A stretch of DNA of 64,000 nucleotides from positions 32,441 through 96,440 of the forward strand of contig ARYC01001179.1 of the NCBI GenBank assembly GCA_000711775.1. Direction: 5' to 3'. Shown piece after piece: positions 11,858-21,975 of the stretch (position 1 is its first letter; every line of letters starts with the position of its first letter). The translations under genes were made by a program, and so were the position numbers. The DNA comes from Oxytricha trifallax (lineage: Eukaryota; Ciliophora; Spirotrichea; Sporadotrichida; Oxytrichidae). The notes below the pieces were generated by a model, which did not search any database, was not told the origin of the DNA, and was given only the letters and a program-made list of their open reading frames with translations.

Positions 11858-12994
11858 TCAACTCTGATATAAATGAGTATTGTAATGATAAAGCTGTTTT
11901 ATCTCATAGCTCTTCGCCATAAGTATATTAAGGTCATCATCATTCCATTTCTGTGTGGGTAAATTTTGCAGGAACAAAATGGCATCTTAGAATTGCATGT
12001 TTTTCAAGTCTTTTGCAAATTGAAGGAAAAAGGCTGCAACTACGTAACAATGAAATTAAGAAAATCCTCAATCCTCGGCAAAATAGGTGTTCCAAAGTCT
12101 TATAGTTTGTACAATATTGAATTCTCTTGTCAAATAGCAGCTAACCCATCTATAAGCAAAGTCCATGAAATTTATATCTAGCTAATTCAGATGTTCAAGC
12201 ACCTCACTATCCTTTTGTTCTATAAGTTTTTTCATTTTATTCAGAATTTTGTGCACACCAGGTTACAATTCTGTGTAATTGTCCTGAATATCGTCTACTA
12301 GTTTACTTAAACACCAAAACTTATCAGCCTCAATCTGTATCAAACTTTCTTAATCAATATCTTCCAGATCTTTATCTTGTATCTCAAAGATGTTATCTTC
12401 ATTTGGATGCTATAGCTTTTCTGTTAGAAATACGAGTATTAGCGGAGCAGCTAAGCCATTGATACCCTGAACATATCCATTAGCTAGATGTCGCATAGTC
12501 CACGAAAAGAGTATTCTTATCATCATAATTTATATTTACTGTGAAGCGAATATTTTCATCTCAGGTTATGTGCGATATACATCAATTTTTATCTGCTTCA
12601 TGCTCTTTTACTCATACTGTGACATCTCTTTCTTAGTGAGTAATTCCTAGACTGAATCGAAGCTGATCAGACCAAAATAATGATCTATCATATCGGTGTA
12701 TTCTTCTCTCTTCCTTGACAGAGTTTTCTTGGCTATTTCTTAGTCGTTTGGTTAATAATCGAGTAGTAGTCTCCAAGTATCACAGCGCAGGCGTGGATCT
12801 GTGGATGGCACACCATTCCAAGACAAAGCTTTTAATTTATCGAGATCGATAATTTTCTGGGTGAGTATCCCCTCAATTTTCTTGATCTTTTTATCCTGCA
12901 TACTTCTCTTTATTTCTTCTAATTTTTCTTCCTTACTTTAGTCATCTGAATTTGAATCCTTATCTTTGGTCGAGTTATAGCGATAAATAGACAT
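11858..12994 (-). CDS. TBC1D22: TBC1D22/Gyp1-type Rab GTPase-activating protein
   Basis: TBC-domain Rab GAP, expected to act in Golgi or endosomal traffic. The TBC1D22 order is clear: LKALSWNGVP...TWRLLLDY, then KREEYTDMIDHYF, then QIKIDVYRTQPEM (the IDxxRT finger, Arg as catalytic arginine), ILFSWTMRHLANGYVQGING (YVQG carries the glutamine finger), IEADKFWCLSKLVDDIQDNY, FMDFAYRWVSCYLTREF, IRLWNTYFAED and FHCYVVAAFFLQFAKDL. A likely 24-nt GT-AG intron sits just before ILFSW. One TGA (12068-12070) interrupts the frame between LWNTYFAED and GFSQFH with the frame kept. The stop is TGA 11858-11860. An N-terminal extension may reach ATG 13134 if spliced. Confidence 0.9.
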
Positions 12995-13252
12995 ACATTT
13001 TTACTCGATATAAGATAAATTATATCTTAATTCTCATTGTTTTTATCTGCGGGATCATCAGGATGTTTGGTCTCTTCATCACTCTTGCTTTCATCGTCTT
13101 TCATGTTTTTGATGAAATTGAATAATTTTTTCATTTTCAAATAAGATGAGTTTTTTATAATTATATTTATTCTTTTACTATTATAATAAGTTAACTATCA
13201 TCTTATCAATTTTTATTATTAAATAATTATTTATTTATCTACTACTTAAAAC

Positions 13253-14011
13253 ATGGAACCATAATACAATTCAGAGTACTTGGTAAGTCTATAGTTTTGT
13301 TTGATATAACACAATACTTATGTATAATTCAATTCAGAAACAAGAATATTGGAATGAGAGATTCAAGAAGGAAGATAACTACGAATGGCTTGTGAGTTTC
13401 AGTGATTGCAAAACTTAATTCTTAGAGACTCTCCCTGAAAATAAAACAGCCAGAATTTTGATAATATGATGTTGAAATTTCTCACTTGGCTATGATTTAT
13501 GGAAGGAAGGTTATCACACATTGATAACATCGACTATGCAGAGAGCGTAATTTAGAGAATGAAGGATAAATACAGTGAGGGTGGAGAATGCCAAGAACTA
13601 AGATGGGAGACAATGGACATGATGAATATGACTTACGAAGATAAAATATTCGATGTTATTATTGATAAAGCTACTATGGATGTTGTGATGACTGATAATA
13701 CAGACCCTTGGAATCCAACTGATTTAGTCAAAGAGAGAGCAAAGACAACTTTGTAAAACTATTTTAGAGAACTGAAAAATAATGGCTTGTTTATAAAGAT
13801 ATCATTCGATTAAACACACTTTAGAAAGAAATTCTTGCTTGACTCAGAGTTTTAGTGGAAATTCAGTTAGATAAACATTGATCATGGACTTTGATACTTC
13901 ATGTATATACACAAGAAAGAAAAAGAGCTAGAGTAGTTAGAAGAGCTGAAGCAAGACAGATTGTATGATTTTAATTAATAGGATCTCTTGATATTAGTTG
14001 ATACAATAATT
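13253..14011 (+). CDS. METTL13/EEF1AKMT4-type methyltransferase, damaged or recoded
   Basis: Class I SAM-dependent methyltransferase of the group that methylates lysines, chiefly on eEF1A. A short first exon (MEPQYNSEYL) is joined over a 55-nt intron (13283-13337, GTAAGT...CAG) to EYWNERFKKEDNYEWLVSF, the family's YWxxRY...YEW signature. Motif I should read GCGNS, but the two Gly codons are TGA (13467-13469, 13473-13475) around an intact Cys. After GYDLWKEGY the frame slips by two in a CACACA run and resumes with HIDNIDYAESVI, then DKIFDVIIDKATMDVV and post-motif ISFDQTHFRKKFL. No TGA closes the frame before it runs into the antisense of the next gene. It may be a pseudogene. Confidence 0.8.
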
Positions 14012-14690
14012 TCATTAACTATTATCAATTAAATTTAATTCTCTTTTTACTGCATCAATGATTCCTAAAACATCTAACATAGCCCCATATCCTTCATCTC
14101 CACATATTAATATCTTTTTCAAAGTCTACAGGACAACAATCCCCAATGTATTTGCCAGTCCTTCTATTTATTTCTCTGTTATTGGATGTTCATACATCAT
14201 AGTATTCATAGCAGGAGCTACTATAAATGGTACTTTGCCTTTCAAACCCCAAAATCTTGTAATATTGGTCAGAAGATTATCACAATTTCCATTATATATA
14301 TATTTGCCATCGTATTTGCCCATAGAGGAGCTATGAGTAGAAGTGATGCTAATTTTCTCAATTCTATATGTAAAACATTATCATCTATGTCCAAGCATTC
14401 CATTCATCCTTAACATTTCAAATATTGGTTCCTTATTTGATTTACTTTCTCTTCCATATTTTTATAAGAGTTTAGCCAAAGAGTAATTTTCTCCACAGTT
14501 ATTAATAAAGTGCAGAGCTGACTTTGTAGCAATTAAGACTACGTTTAAATTTGTATTAAGCAATTATTAAATTATTAATTTAGGTTTAATTAATGCCACA
14601 GATCCATTAATCCCAAATATTACAGTTTGAATTTTTGATTATTTAAAAGCTTCTAGCTTACCAATAATTATTTGCTTTTTATTGCTGATA
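14012..14690 (-). CDS. PPCDC: Phosphopantothenoylcysteine decarboxylase, frameshifted
   Basis: FMN-dependent decarboxylase of coenzyme A synthesis (4'-phosphopantothenoylcysteine to 4'-phosphopantetheine). Visible in order: IFGINGSVALIKPKL (flavin-binding start), VVLIATKSALHF with the catalytic His, DEWNAW, VLHIELRKLASLLLIAPLWA (substrate-binding helix and loop), NGNCDNLLTNITRFWG, VPFIVAPAMNTMMYEHPITE (the PxMNxxMW-type motif, with Tyr for Trp) and ILICGDEGYGAM with the catalytic Cys. The stop is TGA 14012-14014. The frame slips at least three times, once within a TATATATA run, so either the locus is decaying or small insertions need removal. It converges on the methyltransferase gene. Confidence 0.8.
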
Positions 14691-14785
14691 TTTTCAATTT
14701 TATAAATTTCAATTACTTAATTATTTTTGGCACTATATCCAAAATTGAATGCAAAAGTTTAGATAACTAGTAATTAAATATAATT

Positions 14786-15036
14786 TCACTTTTTCCCTTT
14801 CTTTCCCTTTTTAGCTTTTAATACTTTAGGGAAGGGATTCGGCATTAAATTGAAAGCTTAAGGATTAGGGTGCTCTTTTTATTTCTTATTGAGATATATA
14901 TCTTCCTGAGGTAGTAGAATGGCTTTTGATATAGCGTGTACTGAGAACGGCAAGCTTACTAGAGACTTTGCTTACACATGTTGAGATGATAATTATTTGG
15001 AGCTTTCTTGGGTAAATTATTGAATGTTCCACTCAT
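14786..15036 (-). CDS. Small Lys-rich-tailed protein
   Basis: I do not recognise this family. The ATG at 15036 gives MSGTFNNLPKKAPNNYHLNM, and the same gene after a register change ends FNLMPNPFPKVLKAKKGKKG followed by two Lys and TGA 14786-14788. Total length is about 83 residues. The end has a basic cluster like small nucleolar or ribosome-associated tails, but that is only a resemblance. One frameshift lies near 14905. Confidence 0.4.
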
Positions 15037-15136
15037 TGATTCTCTTGTTAAGTATCACAATATAAAAGTTAATTCTAAGTAGCGAATTAATATATTTTAG
15101 ATTTGATTAAATTAAAATTCATAAAATTCTTTAATT

Positions 15137-16069
15137 ATGATAAAGAATACTATGTGATAGATTGAATTTCATGGTGTTATTCCAAAATAGATCCACCAAT
15201 ATGAGCGTTTCGATCTTCCATCATTAGCTTATTTCTGCCAAACTCTCTTCTATCTGGAGAAAATGTGTATCAAACAGTGTTTGGTCTGGGGTTATCATAT
15301 GCTCTCCCAAATTGTTAAGTCATTGGGAAAAGATCATGCTGGCCTTGGTAGTTTGTATTTAATTTGCGAGATTTTGATGTGTAAATTTATTAAGATTAAA
15401 GCATCTGATCTTTTGGAGGAAGCAAACCTGATATAGATTGATAAGGGGACGTTACAGGACGATTAAACATTAATAATTTATAAAATATTACAGACTGAAG
15501 ACACTCATAGTAAGAGTATCAGGATTAGATTAATTAGTAAATACATTATCAATAACCCCATCTTGAGCAATTTCACTGGGTTTCTAAGCAATTCCTAAAC
15601 TAGCTCTAATCAACTATCCCTTATTCTACCTTATATTAAGTATTTTCAATCGCTTTAGCCATAGCTTGCAAAAGAAAGCTCATTAAATGGTAGCACCTTC
15701 TTTGGCCTTGGCATTCTGCCAAATTCATCCTGTTCGTTATCTTCCACATAAGATTCTTCAAATGGTTAATTTATATTCTAATTTCTTAGCCTGATTTCTG
15801 CTTTGTGTGATTATTTTAATATTAATAAGTTTAAGGAACTGAAAAATCCATAAATTTAGCTTATGGTTTTACATCTTTTTTTTCATTTTCTTAATTAGAC
15901 AAAGGATTCTCAAGTATTGTTTACTACTTTTAAATTTATTAGTTTGAGAGTCATCAATGAGTAAAAATTGTTTTAAAATTCAAAATGTAATTATAAATAT
16001 ATAAGTTATACACACAATTTTAATATTAATTTTTTTAAATATATTAAACACTACTCTATCTCAAAATGA
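15137..16069 (+). CDS. Unrecognised protein, ~300 residues
   Basis: I do not recognise the family. From 15158 the frame is open with TAR=Gln for about 300 codons and reads as globular protein: YERFDLPSLAYFCQTLFYLE, WGYHMLSQIVKSLGKDHAGL, DLLEEANLIQIDKGTLQDD and a Ser-rich middle. The first ATG (15137) is followed after five more codons by a TGA (15155-15157), so either the start lies elsewhere or this TGA is passed. The C-terminal coding runs into a palindromic element, whose loop supplies the TGA at 16067-16069. The original 3' end may therefore have been replaced. Confidence 0.45.
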
Positions 16070-16188
16070 TCAAAATTTCGAGATAGAGTAGTGTTTAATA
16101 TATTAAAAAAATTTAATATTAAAATAGTGTGTATAACTTATATATTTATAATTACATTTTGAATTTTAAAACAATTTTTACTCAATGT
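15957..16188. mobile_element. Short palindromic element
   Basis: Arms of about 105 bp (15959-16066 and 16078-16187) are almost perfect reverse complements around a loop near 16067-16077 (core CGAGATAGAGTAGTG). The sequence is AT-rich and non-coding. It lies at the junction of a plus-strand and a minus-strand gene and provides the only TGA in the plus frame. Confidence 0.75.
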
Positions 16189-16367
16189 CACTCTAACGAC
16201 GATTATAATCATATTCATTATCATAATCAAATTCTTATTGTATTTAACCTAGAGACATTTAACTGCCTTTGATTGTAGGTTTTTTTTCAATATTTATGCT
16301 TCTTATGCTTATTACTATTGTCTTTCTTCTCTGAATCAAATGTAGTATAACTTTATATAAATAATCA

Positions 16368-17036
16368 TCATAGATTAATTACTATATTCAGTGAAGACTC
16401 ATCGCTATCAACAAATTCATTCTAATTTGTATAAATCTTTTCAATTATGACTTTCCTCTCTGTGTCTATCATAACTGCTACTCTACTTGGATTACTTGTA
16501 TACTTGAATCTCTCTTACTTACTGGTGATTTCTTCACACAATCTCTACTTAGCCACACTCCATTCATTACGCATCACTTGCTTTTCTTCATCAGACCTCT
16601 TTTACATCAACTCTTTATTAATTTTTGCAAACCAAAATTTAGTTAATTTTAAGTCATCTTTATCGGATGAAGGGTCTACTGTGTAAAAATTTGCTTCGCT
16701 GTTTAAAGTCCCACGTTATTGTGAAAAAGTTTTAGAAATTTGTAGAGCAGTTATTCTGTCTATAGATAGAGAATTTTATTGCTTTCGACGTCGTGGTTAA
16801 TTCTCTCTGCTTCTAATGTCCTTAAAGACATAAGACTATTGAGAAAAGGGTCTAATTTATTCACCTGCGTTTCTCATAGGGAAATTAGAAAACGATCCAA
16901 ACTCTTGGTTTATGCTATTAAAACCTTGCTAAGCAGGATATTTATTTACTTAAGGGCTAGTAAAGAAGGATACTTGAGATTTATTTGGTGACATGAATGA
17001 TCCTATGCTTTGGTTTCCTTTTAAGTTTAAGAACAT
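16368..17036 (-). CDS. Unrecognised Gln/Ser-rich protein
   Basis: I do not recognise the family. An ATG at 17036 (or 16994, MSPNKSQVSFFTSPQ) opens a frame of about 220 codons with no TGA and no frameshift, ending in a double TGA at 16368-16370 and beyond. The N-terminal half is rich in Gln, Asn, Ser and Arg (SRENQPRRRKQQNSLSIDRI). The C-terminal half is charged (FWFAKINKELMQKRSDEEKQ, RVAVMIDTERKVIIEKIYTN). Further minus-strand sequence at about 16190-16350 reads as an acidic tail (QEFDYDNEYDYNRRQSD) in a different register and could be a spliced last exon. Confidence 0.45.
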
Positions 17037-17189
17037 CCCGGTTTGTTGAGTTCCAGGTCTATTCTAAATAAGGATTAAAAACTCTTATACTCTTGGCAAC
17101 TATTTAATTTACTATTAATTAATATCTATACATTTAAAAAAGTTTTTTAAAATAAATTCTCTCTACTATATTAATAATTAATAATTTAA

Positions 17190-18443
17190 ATTATAATCCT
17201 AAATTACGCCTATCCTTTATATTTTTTATACAAAAACAAACTTCGAAGAATATGAAAATACTTGGAATATATATTGATGAAGTAGGATTAAAATTATTAG
17301 TAGCTGCAGTTTCAGGCCTGCTGTTATCTGTAATACTAATCTAACGCTAATTATTTTTGTCCCGCATTTTCCTTGTTTAACTAAGAGCTGATTGCGACAA
17401 GTTCCTAACCTAATTAAAGTTTTCTGAATCTTATCTAACAAGCTACCCTCTCTTAAAGTTGAGAATTCTATCTTTAGCAGGTTGAAAATCTGGGTGAGGA
17501 GATCTGGAATTAATATCAAACTTTATTTTTGTCTAATTATAAGTAAGTATGAATTTATAATAGTCATGCAATCCCATCATTACATTGCTTTAAGGTTTAA
17601 AGTAGTCTGGCGATGTAATAAGAGAATGAGTCGATTTATTTATATCAATGCTTAGGATTGAGTGTCAAAGAAATAATATTAGCTAAAAAAGTTCGGCAGA
17701 TAGTGTTCTTATTATTTTTATTTGAACTGATAAGCCTCTGCACTTAAATTATATGCAAGAAATGAACCAACTAAAAATAAGTGTAACTTTTATCTTTAGT
17801 TAAAGTCTTTGATTATTAATCCTCTTATTCAAAATCTTGATCTATGAGAGATGAAGAACTTTTAACACCATTAAGTAAAGTTTTAGTATTAGATTATGAT
17901 TGCCTTATCTTCATTGTGCTTGCTAGGTTAGGAGAATTTTTAAAACTTGGCCCTGCTTTTGAAGGTAATCCAAAAAGCTTTCTGCGTTTCATATCGAACC
18001 ATTCAAATAGCTTTTCATTGTTTTTTTAAGCCAAAGTGTAATCCTTCACTTAGGAAATGGATATCATCATACTCACTAGTGATCGATACAAGATACTCAA
18101 AATATATTCAAATATATAAATAATTATTACTCACATATGACTTGGTGTTTTTGCATTTTTGGATTCATAAAAAGCACGTAGAGCTTTCTTCATCATGTTA
18201 AACTACGGATTGCTATTCAAATGCTATGAATTTAATCTCTGCAAAATTCTTTCGGAGTAGGGCAATAAATTATCGTAAAATTCTTTTCATTTAATACTAC
18301 GAATAAATTCTGATTTTGACTAATGAAGTTATCATAATAATTCAATTCTTACATTGATTTGGAGATCTTATATTTTTAAGACGCCTTTTTTTGGGATATT
18401 ATTTCACTTTATTTGATGCTCTATAAAGAGTCTGTATCTCCAT
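17190..18443 (-). CDS. Unrecognised multi-exon gene abutting TBE copy 1
   Basis: I do not recognise the family. The minus strand reads as several exon-like pieces: an ATG at 18443 (MEIQTLYRASNKVKQYPKKR), a 33-nt GT-AG intron near 18315-18350, then KEFYDNLLPYSERILQRLNS and MMKKALRAFYESKNAKTP, then NNEKLFEWFDMKRRKLFGLP with a Ser/Asn-rich tail, then near 17510 SRSPHPDFQPAKDRILNFKR. The pieces are in different registers and the joins are inferred. The start codon lies two bases from the end of the transposon. It may continue into the 16368-17036 gene. Confidence 0.35.
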
Positions 18444-18444
18444 T

Positions 18445-18751
18445 ACCCCAAAACCCCAAAACCCCAATTCATGCTTAGTCTATGAGTTGATAGTGAATTG
18501 ACACACGTTTATTAATGCGAAAATGCGACTAAGCGACTATTAATAAAGACTATAGTCGAAGACTAGGTTGATTGAGAGTAGTCGTGACTAGTCTGAACAT
18601 GAAAGTCAGAGTATACAACTAACCTTCACCATTGTTCATTTAGGTGGTTTGTGATTAAGTCTTGATTACTACTATTAACTTTTAAATTTAACTTAACTAT
18701 TAATCAATCTAATCAACCACAGTTATAATCATTTGTCTTAAACTTAAGATT
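18445..18751 (+). repeat. TBE copy 1 left inverted terminal repeat
   Basis: Runs from the C4A4 tip to a shared CTTAAGATT and matches 23387-23693 inverted with a few substitutions. It is rich in CTAGTCG-type motifs. Confidence 0.9.
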
Positions 18752-19058
18752 GAAGGAGGCGACTAAGTGCAGACTAGTATGACTAGGTTAGTCTTGTAAG
18801 TATATTGATCATGACTTAGTCGTAGGTAGTCGAAAGGTCGACTATCAATGTACATAGCACTAATACTAATAATGAATCTTCAAACCATCAACACCCTCCA
18901 CCATTGGTGGTTTATGGTGACTTGGAACAGCTTTCACTCATTGCAGGTAAGTATAGTTGCAATGATTAAAGTTGAATCAAATATCAACAGACTTATCATA
19001 TGACTAGTTTCAAATTCAAATCACTCTATTATTATTAGTGTTAACTCTAGTCATTTAG

Positions 19059-20093
19059 ATGAGAGTAGTCAAACTCAAACCACAGATCGACTTTGAAACC
19101 TTCCTACTCATACGTTATGGCAACTGAAATCCAACATCTAATCTACGACCACTGGTGAATTTGAGTGCAATAGCAAAGTTCTTTGGTGTCTCATACACAA
19201 ATGTTGTCAAGCTGCACAGGTAGTCGAAGTCATTTTTCAGGAATGGGTTATCGACTAAGACTAGTCGTGAGATTAAATTCAACCTTAGTCATATTAACTT
19301 CCTCACCAGCAGTGAAACACTGCACACTCAAGCAGGAATGAGTTTGAGAGAGAGGTGTATAATGTTCCACAGGTAGTTCCCAGAAGTGCGAATCAGTGTC
19401 ACTCACTTGAGGAGACTATACAAGCGCGCTTAAGTAAGATTCAAGAGCATACGACTAAGGAAGGAGGTGGAGCTAGTCGATCCACAAAGACTAGCTAGTC
19501 TTAAAATCGAAATGAAGACTAAGTATATGAGAGAGCTGTAACTGGGATCGAAGATCATATTCATTGATGAGACTGTATTCACTTCCTCAACTCGCCTCAA
19601 TAGAACCTGGGCACCTTATGGAGAGAATATAAGATTCCCAGACAAGAGACATGACTTCGGAGTGTTTGCGCTTCTTGGCGCTATATCAACTGACAAGGGA
19701 CTCGAAGACTACATTATTAATAAGGGATCAATTAAGTAAGACTAGTTCATTCTATTCATGCAGCAGTTGAAAGAGAAGTATAAGGATCGTCGACTAGTCA
19801 TATTCATGGATAACCTGCAGGTACACAAGTCAATCCTTGTAAAGAAGGAGTATGAGCGACTGGATATCATCCCCATATACAGTATCCCTTACTCCCCTGA
19901 GTATAATGGAATCGAGAGCACCTTCTTTACAATCAAGCAGAGCTACAAGAAAGAGATGCTAAGTATACTACTGAAGGGACTACGACTAGACATCAAATTA
20001 CTTATAGAGAAGTCGATCTAGTCGGTCGACTAAGACTACATTAGAAATTAAGCCAAATATGGCGAGACACAGATTATGAGTATTAAGTTATGA
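19059..20093 (+). CDS. TBE transposase (42-kDa class, DD34E)
   Basis: Tc1/mariner-superfamily DDE transposase, about 344 residues. An N-terminal helix-turn-helix region (LVNLSAIAKFFGVSYTNVVK) for end binding is followed by the catalytic domain. D170 is in FIDETVF, D251 in IFMDNLQVHKS and E286 in EYNGIESTFF, giving DD34E spacing. TAA and TAG codons at several places read as Gln. A TGA at 19125-19127 (between RYGN and NPTSNL) interrupts the N-terminal part with the frame intact; the same TGA is in copy 2. The terminal TGA is 20091-20093. In Oxytricha this class of transposase acts in programmed DNA rearrangement. The ATG is chosen as the first in frame after an open upstream stretch. Confidence 0.93.
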
Positions 20094-20108
20094 TTAGTTT
20101 AATTTAAA

Positions 20109-20902
20109 TCACATTCCAGTTATCATCATGCTCTTGTTAGGTGTTCTCTGTTATTGTTCCATCATGAGCATACTGCCGTCTGGCATCCTCTTTCTCTTAG
20201 TCACGTTCGAGAAGCGATTCTAGTCTTAGTCGTGAGGTATGATACGATTGCTTAGTCGTTTACCTAACTCATACTATTTATGATCTATCTTCTCTCTGAC
20301 TGTTCTTGCATTCTGCTTCATTAGATAGATAGCCTTGCCAGGTTTCTCTACATAAGTTAGTCATAGAAATCTTACTTGAAACGAAAGGATGCTTCATGAG
20401 CTCATCCAACCAGTCGTCAGAGATCTCGATCTTATCAGTCTCGTTCTAGTCTTACCCCTTATTATACCTCACAGTATTAGCATGGTCGATGATTTGCCTT
20501 AGGTAGTCTGTTTTGACTGTTCCCAGAACACCAAAGAAAAAGTCTCTATCTGGTAGTTTACCTGAGTTCATCTCAAGTTCTGGAAGGTACTGCGATACGA
20601 CTTCATCACCCATAACATCCTGGTAGAGATTCTTGACTGAGAGCTCTTGGTAGTGAGGCACGACCATTCTATTAACCTGGTTTTACCTGAGAGACTTCTT
20701 GGTATTATTTAGTAATGTTTTCAGGAAGGCCACCTTAGTCGAAGCCAGTGGTGGCAGAAAGATGTTCACTATACAAAGTAAGGAACAGCACTTGAATCTT
20801 ACAGTGAGTGGTTAGGTACTTGTAGAGGTCTTACTTCGATCTGAATCTACCCATAAGCTCCTCGCTTCTTACTAATCGATTCGACTACCCGAATGATTCC
20901 AT
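20109..20902 (-). CDS. TBE ~20-kDa (22-kDa class) protein
   Basis: Counterpart of the TBE 22-kDa protein of unknown function. The main frame starts at ATG 20667 (MVVPHYQELSVKNLYQDVMG) and is interrupted by a 28-nt intron at 20348-20375 (GTAAGA...CTAAC...TAG) whose removal joins HPFVS to KKPGKAIYLMKQN, ending at TGA 20109-20111; this gives 176 residues. Upstream, an open frame from ATG 20902 (MESFGQSNRLVISEELMGRF) could be a further exon, but its join is unclear. The tail is basic (NVTKRKRMPDGSML). No internal TGA. Confidence 0.8.
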
Positions 20903-21975
20903 GACTAGTTTAGTAGTCGGACTATATTAATAAATGACTAGCTAGTCGAAAATTATTCTGATCTTAGTCCTCTAGTCGTTGAACCACTTCTCTAGTCTTT
21001 TAAAGATTCTAAAATAACTCTTGAATCCCCTTACTCAGACTGTAACAAACATCACTCAACTTTCAAGCTAAAGAGTGTCCACCAAGAGCAACATCAAATC
21101 CAGTGGTCCTCTGCAAATTCCTGGAGATTTAGACCTCGACTTGAGAGGTTTTAGATTTTTTGAGGTTAGTAAAAAACTAGTCGATCAGAATCATAAATGG
21201 ACAACAAATTTTCCAAAAACACCAGATCCGTCTTAGTCGTTCTTGATTCTTCGATCAACAATTTATGCTGGATTTTCAAGTAACCAGAGGATTCTTACAC
21301 TGCAAAATTTAGAATCATACTTTCATTATTATTAGTAGCAGCAGTAGCTGGTTAGGTAGAAAATCTCTCGAAATCTTGGTTCGACTAAGACTAGTCGTAG
21401 ACTAAGTTAACTATACAAACTTAGCTTTTTACAAGCTTGAAATCGACTAGCTTAACACTCTATAATTTTGATGTTCTAATGACTCAATTTGTATTAGTAA
21501 CTATCCTATCTTGATTTTATTAATAGAGGTAGCTGTACATTGCTCTAGACTACCTCTGAAAGAGTGGAATGAAAGTATAGGTTGATTTTGAGTAGTAGAG
21601 AAGTATGAATCCAAGAATCGACTAGATAAACTATCAAGACTAGTCGTAGGTTTTTCGACTACCTAGTTTTCTCAAGTATAAATTTTTCGACTGACTAGTC
21701 GTAGATTTTGAGACTACCCAAGGTGTAAGATTCTTTGAATCTTGTAACAAACATCACTTCATTAACACTCACCAACATACCAGCAGGAGTGATAGTATTA
21801 GTTGAAAATAAGAGTAAATGATAAGAGTATAAAGCATAGGAGAGTGCATTGAAAATTAGAGTGTAAGGAGGGATTTTAACTTAGTGCGATATTAATAATA
21901 AACGACTAGGTAGTCGGAGACTAAGATTAACTTAAAGACTAAAAAAACAGCGGTTGAATGAATCTTAGGTTTGAA
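20903..21975. other. TBE copy 1 non-coding middle
   Basis: About 1.07 kb between the two minus-strand genes with no coding signal. It contains many CGACTA/TAGTCG motifs and a 15-base TGTAACAAACATCAC present twice (about 21046 and 21745). It may hold promoters or transposon cis elements. Confidence 0.5.

Noticed and set aside
13467..13475. UGA=Gly reassignment
   Set aside because: It fits the GCG motif and the channel site, but GGA/GGT are used freely for Gly, TGA clearly ends several genes, and 40287 is usually Cys in the family. Too little evidence for a code change.
14058..14413. Two overlapping plus-strand frames
   Set aside because: They are antisense to the clearly recognisable decarboxylase motifs (APAMNT, CGDEGYGAM).
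16447..16991. Plus-strand frames of 70-79 residues
   Set aside because: Opposite strand of the intact 220-codon minus-strand frame.
17844..18029. 61-residue plus-strand frame
   Set aside because: The minus strand reads better as protein (KLFEWFDMKRRKLFGLPSKA) and connects to neighbouring exon-like pieces.
18445..18470. C4A4 repeats as a true chromosome end
   Set aside because: They face inward on both sides of a 5.25-kb element with 3-bp duplications, so they are TBE termini and not telomeres.
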